DNA of 36,808 nt from Flavobacteriales bacterium. GTDB lineage: Bacteria; Bacteroidota; Bacteroidia; Flavobacteriales; BACL11. A program made the position numbers and the translations under genes. The DNA lies in contig NZRO01000012.1 in the NCBI GenBank assembly GCA_002696275.1, forward strand, positions 1-36,808, written 5' to 3'. The notes under the pieces are model-generated. The model was not told the origin of the DNA, ran no database searches, and saw nothing but the letters and a program-made list of their open reading frames with translations. Below, one piece after another: positions 31,177 to 36,808 of this stretch. Numbering within the stretch: position 1 is the first letter of the stretch; every line of letters starts with the position of its first letter.

Positions 31177-32918
31177 TACCTTAAAATTATCTTTCTTTCT
31201 ACACTACCATCATCGTAAATAAAGAATAATGGAATGTTTTTTATTTCTTTCACTTCTCTTCCTAAAACATCTACAACCTTTATAAGTCTTTTCAGTTCTG
31301 ATATTGGGGAGTTTAAATTAGCTGATACAGAAGAATATTCATAAAATTCATATTCTGCTTTTTCAGGCGACAACATCATTGCATCATTGTTTTGTGCTCT
31401 GATATAAAATTTAATATCTATTGTAATTGGTAAACTCACAGAATACACACCATCCCCAGCAATTTGGTCTCCATTTACTCCGTCATCATTCATTGTTAAT
31501 GATTGAAATTTAGAATTATATTCACTTGTAGTATACATAAATTCAACTGAAGAGGTGTTAAACACATAAGCTTCAACTATATTATTATTTAAAGAAACAT
31601 TAGAGATCGATGGGGGTATTAATGCAATTTCGGGGTGATTTAGTAAATAATTTTTTCTTTCATCAATACTAGACATAATCCCTCCAAAACCCCAGCCAGT
31701 CCATATTGGATTTTCTACATTATTGTAAAAGTCAGTCACTCCGAATGCTTTATAATTATCATTAACAACAGCGTTATGAACAAGGCCTTGTAAGTTGTGA
31801 ATTTTACCTCTAATGACAGAAGTATCTAAACTTTCATTAATAATTGTTCGTAAATGTGCTGTATATTGTTTTCGATATGTTGGATGATTCAGCAACAATG
31901 CAGTTAATGGCCTTCCAATTGATGGATCATCTCCATAATACGGATCATATTCGTATACATCTGATGGATTCCAAAAACTCCATCCCATAATAGCACCAAC
32001 AAAACTTTCACTTAAGTCCCATGGTATCATATTGAATAAACCGTCTTCTCTTTGATATAGATAATAATTATGAACATAATAACCATTATAAGTATCTAGA
32101 TTTGAAATAACTTGATTAACAGCAAAAGCCCATAGTGTTCTATCAACATCTAATATACTATCAATAAATTGCGGATTAAAATTTATTATTTCAATTAAAT
32201 TGAGCAAATTTTCCCATCCAAATTCAGACTTCATATCATAGCTATTGTAATATAAGGATGTATCTTCTCCTAACCAATTTAAGTCAGGTATTCCTCCAGT
32301 AGGTGTTCCAGTAGTATCACAAAACATTCCACTTCCGTCACATTTAAACATAGATCCATTTTTTTCGTCGAAATGTTTATCTGTAAATTGTTTATTAATA
32401 GACTCAGTATTTACATATAGTCCTAAATAATTTCCTTGAACATACAGTTTAACAAGATTTACTTCAGGAGAGGGTAAATAATTTCTATAAATCTGAGATG
32501 CTGAAAACTCCTTCATAAATGTTGGATCCATCCAAGCATTTGCTAATTTTAATTTTTTCTTTCCCATAAACTTCTGTCCAGAGACAAAATAATTGAAATC
32601 TAAATTATAAGGCACTTTAGGATTACCTACATCATTTGGTAAACAAAAAGTAGAATTTCCCTTATATCTTACTCCAACACTATCATAAACCATACCATTA
32701 CAAGTAACAGTAGCTGGAATTCTGTATTTAGGATTTGTAAAAAAAGAATTGACAAGTACCGAATGATAATTTGGGTCGTAAAAATCAATATATATAGATC
32801 TAACAGAATCAATATCAAATAACCCACCAGGAGTTTCGTAGAATTGGTGAGGGTTATAAGTCGTTTGAGCACTTAAAATTAGAGGTACAAAAAATAATAT
32901 CAATAAAGATTTCTTCAT
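31176..32918 (-). CDS. CotH kinase family secreted protein with T9SS tail
   Basis: A 580-aa exported protein with a signal peptide (MKKSLLILFFVPLILSAQ). I use the ATG at 32918 rather than 32939, because the latter lies inside the -7 element and would delay the signal. The CotH-like kinase domain spans about 35-420: VGVRYKGNST, KKLKLANAWMDPTFMKE, VQGNYLGLYVNTESI, a Cys-containing segment, and the metal-site motif FNMIPWDLSESF. A beta domain of about 100 residues follows. The C-terminus (LKRLIKVVDVLGREV, then FFIYDDGSVERKIILR) is a T9SS sorting tail. CotH proteins phosphorylate secreted or surface proteins. It is coupled to arsC and diverges from the TonB-dependent receptor gene. Confidence 0.88.
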   Translation of the reverse strand: MKKSLLILFFVPLILSAQTTYNPHQFYETPGGLFDIDSVRSIYIDFYDPNYHSVLVNSFFTNPKYRIPATVTCNGMVYDSVGVRYKGNSTFCLPNDVGNPKVPYNLDFNYFVSGQKFMGKKKLKLANAWMDPTFMKEFSASQIYRNYLPSPEVNLVKLYVQGNYLGLYVNTESINKQFTDKHFDEKNGSMFKCDGSGMFCDTTGTPTGGIPDLNWLGEDTSLYYNSYDMKSEFGWENLLNLIEIINFNPQFIDSILDVDRTLWAFAVNQVISNLDTYNGYYVHNYYLYQREDGLFNMIPWDLSESFVGAIMGWSFWNPSDVYEYDPYYGDDPSIGRPLTALLLNHPTYRKQYTAHLRTIINESLDTSVIRGKIHNLQGLVHNAVVNDNYKAFGVTDFYNNVENPIWTGWGFGGIMSSIDERKNYLLNHPEIALIPPSISNVSLNNNIVEAYVFNTSSVEFMYTTSEYNSKFQSLTMNDDGVNGDQIAGDGVYSVSLPITIDIKFYIRAQNNDAMMLSPEKAEYEFYEYSSVSANLNSPISELKRLIKVVDVLGREVKEIKNIPLFFIYDDGSVERKIILR

Positions 32919-32936
32919 AAGAATAAAGTGTTTTGG

Positions 32937-32944
32937 CAAATATA
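32937..32944 (-). promoter_or_regulatory. -7 promoter element (TATATTTG) of cotH-arsC
   Basis: TATATTTG on the - strand matches TAnnTTTG; the predicted start site lies about 13 bp before the ATG at 32918 and downstream of the alternative ATG at 32939. This supports the shorter start of the CotH gene. Confidence 0.5.
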
Positions 32945-32989
32945 CTAAACAAAATAATCTGGAGTTTATATGTAGGTCAACTTTATTTA

Positions 32990-32997
32990 TATTTTTG
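32990..32997 (+). promoter_or_regulatory. -7 promoter element (TATTTTTG) of the TonB-dependent receptor gene
   Basis: TATTTTTG matches TAnnTTTG, with a TTTA at 21 bp upstream as a poor -33. The ATG at 33006 follows its G by only 9 bp, so the leader would be a few bases at most. Confidence 0.4.
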
Positions 32998-33005
32998 TAA
33001 AATAT

Positions 33006-35456
33006 ATGTACAAAAACATCTTCATTATTATACTTAGTATTATAAGTTTTTCCGGTTTAGGACAAAGCCTAAAAGGAAATATTACTGATATCAATAAAGA
33101 TGTTCTTTCTGGAGCGAACATTATTATAAAAGGAGAAAACACAGGGGTTTCTGCAGATAGAAATGGAAATTATATACTAAATCTTAAAGCAAATAGATCG
33201 GTAGTAATTGAAGTTTCTTTTATTGGTTATGCGACAAAGAGTATCCGTATTCCAATGCTTAAAGCTGGACAAAGTTATACACTTAATATTGAATTAAATC
33301 CGAAAGGAAAATTAATTAATGATGTATTAGTAAAAGATAAAAAAAGCCGAAAACAAGCTCTAAGTAGAATAAAAACACAACATGTTACTTTGATACCAAA
33401 TTCTGGAGGTGGTATAGAATCTGTTCTTAAAACCTTACCTGGTGTAAGTTCAGCAAATGAATTAAGTTCTCAATATTCAGTAAGAGGAGGTAATTTTGAC
33501 GAGAACATGGTATATGTAAATGGAATTGAAATCTATCGTCCGTTTTTAATTCATTCTGGACAACAAGAGGGTTTAAGTTTTGTAAATTCAGACATGGTGG
33601 AAAGTATCTTATTTTCTGCTGGTGGTTTTGAGTCAAAATATGGGGACAAGATGTCTTCCGTATTAGATATTAATTACAAAGTTCCTACAGAAAATAAAGG
33701 TTCTATTCAAATGAGTTTGTTAGGTGGTTCAGCTCATTTTGAGGGAATTGCTATTAATAAAAGGTTTTCATACATAATGGGTTTAAGAAATAAAAGTAAT
33801 AAATACCTGTTAAACGCAATGGATACGGAAGCGGAGTATCAACCAAATTTCACAGATTTCCAGACTTATTTACAATATAGAATTAAAGATAACTGGACTA
33901 TTAGTTTTCTAGGAAATATATCTGAAAACACCTACAAGATGGTTCCTGAAAATAGAGATACAGAATTTGGGAACTTGAATGAAGCTCTAAAACTCAGAAT
34001 TTATTTTGAAGGTCAAGAATCAGATAAATACAATAGTTATTTTGGAGCCTTTAATACAAGTATTTCTCCTAATCTAAAAACAAAATTACATTTTACAATA
34101 TCTGGATTTCAAACAATAGAGTCTGAAAGTTATGATATCTTGGGAGAGTATTGGTTGTATCAATTAGATAATAATTTAGGATCGGATAATTTTGGTGAAG
34201 TACAATTCGATAGAGGAGTTGGTAAATTTATTGACCACGCTAGAAACAATTTGAAAGCAAATGTTTTCAATGTATCTCATAATGGCCATTTTATAAAGGA
34301 AGAAAATACTAAATTAGAATGGGGATTAAAACTTCAAAAAGAAAATATAGAAGATAAGATAAAGGAATGGACATTAATAGACTCTGCTGGTTTTACCCTG
34401 CCGCATCCGGACGATAATATTGGAGGCATATCCGATACCAATCAGGAGATATTGATGACAGATTTTTTAAAAACAGAATTAAAATTAACAACATACAGAA
34501 ATTCAGGGTACTTTCAGTTTAATAAAGAAATAGGAAACTTTACTCTAAATGCAGGAACTAGAGCCTCATATTGGACTTTTAATGACGAATTTTTATTATC
34601 CCCAAGGTTAAATGTTGCCTACATTCCACTTTGGGAAAAAGATGTAGTATTTAGAGCTGCTAGTGGAATTTATTACCAATCACCATTTTATCGAGAGTTA
34701 AGAGATTTAGAAGGAACCTTGAATTACGAAATTGAAGCTCAAAAATCTACTCATTTTGTTTTAGGTTCTGATTATCTTTTTTATAGTTGGGGACGTCCTT
34801 TTAAATTGGTTTCTGAAATATATTACAAGGATTTACATAACTTGATTCCTTACAAGGTGGAAAATGTACGAATTAAGTATCTGGCAGAAAATAATTCTAA
34901 CGGATTTGCAACAGGTATAGATTTAAAGATTAACGGAGAATTTGTTCCTGGAGTAGAAAGTTGGGCATCTCTTTCGATTATGAAAACAATGGAAGATATA
35001 GAAGGGGATTTTTATTTAGATGACCAAACGGGTGATTCAATATATCCAGGATTTATACCGAGGCCAACAGATCAGAGGATTAATTTTTCTATGTTCTTTC
35101 AGGACTATTTACCAGGAAATCCAAATTATAAAATGCACCTAAGTATGATATATGGAACGGGACTTCCATTCGGACCTCCTAAATCCGAAAAGTTCCAAGA
35201 TATACTAAAAATGCCGGATTATAGACGAGTAGATATAGGATTTTCTGCAGTTCTAAAAACAGAAAATAAAAAAAGTAGAATTTCTTTTTTAAACAAGCTG
35301 AATAATATGTGGATTTCTACAGAGATATTTAACTTATTGGATATAGACAATACGGTTTCTTATTTGTGGGTAGCGGATGTTAGTGGAAGACAATATGCGG
35401 TCCCAAACTACCTAACTCCAAGACAGATCAACTTTAAATTGATTATTGGAATCTAA
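33006..35456 (+). CDS. TonB-dependent outer membrane receptor with carboxypeptidase-regulatory domain
   Basis: An 816-aa outer-membrane transporter. Residues 1-19 are a signal peptide ending in SGLGQ. Residues 21-105 form a CarboxypepD-reg-like domain (GNITDINKDVLSGANIIIKG, then GNYILNL and VSFIGY). The plug domain runs about 125-225 (ESVLKTLPGVSS, YSVRGGNFDENMVYVNGIEIYRPF, FSAGGFESKYGDKMSSVLDI). The rest is a 22-strand barrel pattern with repeated aromatic strands, ending LTPRQINFKLIIGI. No SusD gene is adjacent, so it may be an orphan receptor for iron complexes, peptides or other ligands; substrate unknown. Its 3' end overlaps the convergent gene by 4 bp. Confidence 0.92.
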   Translation: MYKNIFIIILSIISFSGLGQSLKGNITDINKDVLSGANIIIKGENTGVSADRNGNYILNLKANRSVVIEVSFIGYATKSIRIPMLKAGQSYTLNIELNPKGKLINDVLVKDKKSRKQALSRIKTQHVTLIPNSGGGIESVLKTLPGVSSANELSSQYSVRGGNFDENMVYVNGIEIYRPFLIHSGQQEGLSFVNSDMVESILFSAGGFESKYGDKMSSVLDINYKVPTENKGSIQMSLLGGSAHFEGIAINKRFSYIMGLRNKSNKYLLNAMDTEAEYQPNFTDFQTYLQYRIKDNWTISFLGNISENTYKMVPENRDTEFGNLNEALKLRIYFEGQESDKYNSYFGAFNTSISPNLKTKLHFTISGFQTIESESYDILGEYWLYQLDNNLGSDNFGEVQFDRGVGKFIDHARNNLKANVFNVSHNGHFIKEENTKLEWGLKLQKENIEDKIKEWTLIDSAGFTLPHPDDNIGGISDTNQEILMTDFLKTELKLTTYRNSGYFQFNKEIGNFTLNAGTRASYWTFNDEFLLSPRLNVAYIPLWEKDVVFRAASGIYYQSPFYRELRDLEGTLNYEIEAQKSTHFVLGSDYLFYSWGRPFKLVSEIYYKDLHNLIPYKVENVRIKYLAENNSNGFATGIDLKINGEFVPGVESWASLSIMKTMEDIEGDFYLDDQTGDSIYPGFIPRPTDQRINFSMFFQDYLPGNPNYKMHLSMIYGTGLPFGPPKSEKFQDILKMPDYRRVDIGFSAVLKTENKKSRISFLNKLNNMWISTEIFNLLDIDNTVSYLWVADVSGRQYAVPNYLTPRQINFKLIIGI

Positions 35457-35920
35457 ACTATAAACCTATTGCACCAACCATCTTTTATAGGTTTTAAATA
35501 AGTATTTAAATCCTCTTTTTTCTGAACTGTAAGGTCGTAAAAAAGGGTGTGTGAATCCACATTACCTTTAAGGTTAAGATAAGGTATACAATGTATCTCA
35601 CCGTCAATCTTACAATAAACATTTAATCTATTCAGTAAAGAAAGAGAAAGTTCCATCTCTAATTTTTGTATGGTTTGTTGTAAAGTATCTATTGAACAGC
35701 CACTTGCCTTATTCTTACTCTCATCTAAAGCGACTACTATAAAATGATTTTCTAAAATAGTAACTCCAGCAGTTAAGTCTGCTTTATGTGCATTCCAAGT
35801 TTGTAAATGATCAGAAATATAATCTAAAATAAAATCTTGCTGTTTACTTGTTAAAGTCTCCTCTGAAGCATACATCCAAATCCGAGAAAATTCTGGTAAA
35901 CTATGAAAATCTGACAACAT
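35453..35920 (-). CDS. small conserved Bacteroidetes protein (usually mislabelled ABC transporter ATPase)
   Basis: A 155-aa protein with the family pattern I know from Bacteroidetes: FHSLPEFSRIWMYAS at the start, then LQTWNAHKADLTAG, HFIVVALDESKNKASGCSIDT, and a C-terminal WCNRF. The family is often annotated as an ABC transporter ATPase but has no Walker motifs here; the true function is unknown. It is typically linked to the CCG-domain Fe-S gene, as here, where its ATG shares one base with that gene's stop (TAATG). It overlaps the convergent receptor gene by 4 bp. Confidence 0.8.
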   Translation of the reverse strand: MLSDFHSLPEFSRIWMYASEETLTSKQQDFILDYISDHLQTWNAHKADLTAGVTILENHFIVVALDESKNKASGCSIDTLQQTIQKLEMELSLSLLNRLNVYCKIDGEIHCIPYLNLKGNVDSHTLFYDLTVQKKEDLNTYLKPIKDGWCNRFIV

Positions 35921-36696
35921 TATAGACTTTCTGCAATAAGTTCTGCAATATCTTTTACCTCAGCCGCACCTTCATCTACTGCCTTTACTCCATCCGTCAT
36001 CATGGTATTACAAAATGGACACCCAGTAGCAATAACATCTGGTTCTAACTTAAGGGCTTCTTCCGTTCTATTAATGTTTATATCCTGAATCCCATTTTCG
36101 GGTTCTTTAAACATCTGAGCTCCTCCCGCGCCACAACAAAAAGAAAGTCTTCTACTCCTTTTCATCTCTAAAATTTCCACTCCTAAATTCTTTATCAATT
36201 CTCTAGGGATGTCATATACATTATTTGCTCTACCTAAATAACAAGGATCATGATAAGTTATTTTTTTTCCTTTTAAATCTCCAGTAATACTCAGTTTACC
36301 CTGTTTTAATAACTCTGCAATAAACTCGGTATGGTGAAGCACTTGATATTCTCCACCAAGTGCTTTATATTCATTTTTCAAGGTATTGTAAGAATGAGGA
36401 CAGGTAGTTACAATTCTTTTTACATTATAAGCATTTAACATCTCAATATTCATCATGGCTTGCATCTGAAACAAGAATTCATTTCCAGCTCTCTTTGCAG
36501 CATCCCCACTTGATGATTCCTCTGAACCTAAAACTCCAAAATCAACATTTGCACTATTTAATATTTGAACGAAAGCTCTTGTTATTTTTTTCGCCCTATC
36601 ATCAAAACTACCAGCACTTCCGACCCAAAAAAGAATTTCTGGTTCTTTTCCCTCTGCCTTAAATTCCACCATGGTTTTTACTTTCAGGTTACTCAT
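35920..36696 (-). CDS. CCG-domain (Fe-S)-binding oxidoreductase subunit, with N-terminal cluster motif lost
   Basis: A 258-aa protein of the HdrB/GlpC/LutA-type CCG family. The second CCG motif is intact: Cys152 (HDPCYLGRANNVYD), Cys187-Cys188 (FCCGAGGAQMFKEP) and Cys226/Cys229 (GCPFCNTMM). The first is broken: where relatives I recall have Cys, this protein has Ser27 (WVGSAGSFDDRAKK), Ser62 (EESSSGD) and Ser102 (CPHSYNT), leaving only Cys99. Ser181 also replaces a Cys seen in relatives. Family members pass electrons with a ferredoxin-like partner usually encoded upstream, which here would lie outside the window. Start: ATG at 36696; Met9 is an alternative. It is coupled to the gene at 35453. 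Confidence 0.88.
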   Translation of the reverse strand: MSNLKVKTMVEFKAEGKEPEILFWVGSAGSFDDRAKKITRAFVQILNSANVDFGVLGSEESSSGDAAKRAGNEFLFQMQAMMNIEMLNAYNVKRIVTTCPHSYNTLKNEYKALGGEYQVLHHTEFIAELLKQGKLSITGDLKGKKITYHDPCYLGRANNVYDIPRELIKNLGVEILEMKRSRRLSFCCGAGGAQMFKEPENGIQDININRTEEALKLEPDVIATGCPFCNTMMTDGVKAVDEGAAEVKDIAELIAESL

Positions 36697-36700
36697 AATA

Positions 36701-36808
36701 TTAAGATTTAAAAACTTGAATAGTCACATCCTTCTCTACTAATTCGGTAAATTTACCATCAAATCTTGTAGCTCTTACTATATGATTATCTACCCAATGA
36801 TAATTACC
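36701..36808 (-). CDS. 3' end of an unidentified upstream gene
   Basis: From the window edge an open frame of 35 codons (beginning GNYHWVDNHIVRATR, ending VTIQVFKS) runs to a TAA at 36701-36703, 4 bp before the CCG protein start. The spacing implies the same operon. Too little remains to name it; the ending does not resemble a ferredoxin-type partner. Confidence 0.55.
   Translation of the reverse strand, partial: GNYHWVDNHIVRATRFDGKFTELVEKDVTIQVFKS

Overview
The window is very AT-rich (long A/T runs throughout, start-codon contexts without Shine-Dalgarno sequences) and reads as chromosome of a member of the Bacteroidota, most likely Flavobacteriales. The reasons are three secreted proteins ending in type IX secretion (T9SS) sorting tails, a CarboxypepD-reg/TonB-dependent receptor, several TAnnTTTG (-7) promoter elements of the Bacteroidetes type, and families typical of the group (DUF2452, the small protein usually annotated 'ABC transporter ATPase', a CCG-domain Fe-S protein). 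No rRNA, tRNA, CRISPR array, integrase or transposase is visible.

Layout. (1) 1-3375: a + strand operon of DUF2452 (5' partial), TIGR01777 epimerase, a SOUL-MsrA fusion and an SRPBCC protein, meeting a convergent flavin reductase. The gene set resembles the photolyase-linked, light/oxidative-stress clusters of flavobacteria. (2) 3419-6604: a - strand operon of a 60-aa basic protein, a glutathione peroxidase and a secreted cupredoxin with four FAS1 domains, ending in a strong hairpin terminator. (3) 6823-9583: umuD-umuC-DUF3089 hydrolase, tightly coupled. (4) 9695-13242: a secreted C39-like papain-fold protein, small hypotheticals, a MORN-repeat lipoprotein with a decayed signal-peptide remnant beside it, and a three-gene + strand operon ending in a membrane-anchored protein with a sigma-70 region-2-like segment. 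(5) 13262-28566: a run of about fifteen co-directional - strand genes with gaps mostly under 60 bp. (6) 28712-30686: small membrane and exported proteins. (7) 30760-36808: arsenate reductase coupled to a CotH-type secreted protein, a divergent TonB-dependent receptor, and a CCG-domain Fe-S protein with its small partner.

The most notable region is 14438-27301. In transcription order it encodes a small acidic protein, an LRR-like protein, two unrecognised proteins (one with an acidic tail ending in DFAMF, resembling the partner-binding tip of SSB), another unrecognised protein, an ATP-dependent DNA ligase, a PD-(D/E)XK nuclease, a DUF2779 nuclease (Cas4-like domain plus DEDD exonuclease-like domain), a KAP-type P-loop ATPase, an unrecognised protein, a possible PH-like/winged-helix protein and a TPR-like helical-repeat protein. 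A two-TM, double-RCK channel-like protein lies just upstream in the same direction; a DUF481 barrel and a 5'-nucleotidase lie just downstream. Two nucleases, a ligase and an ATPase in one compact operon suggest DNA end processing, as repair or as an anti-phage/anti-plasmid defence. I do not recognise the combination as a named system, and its function is an inference.
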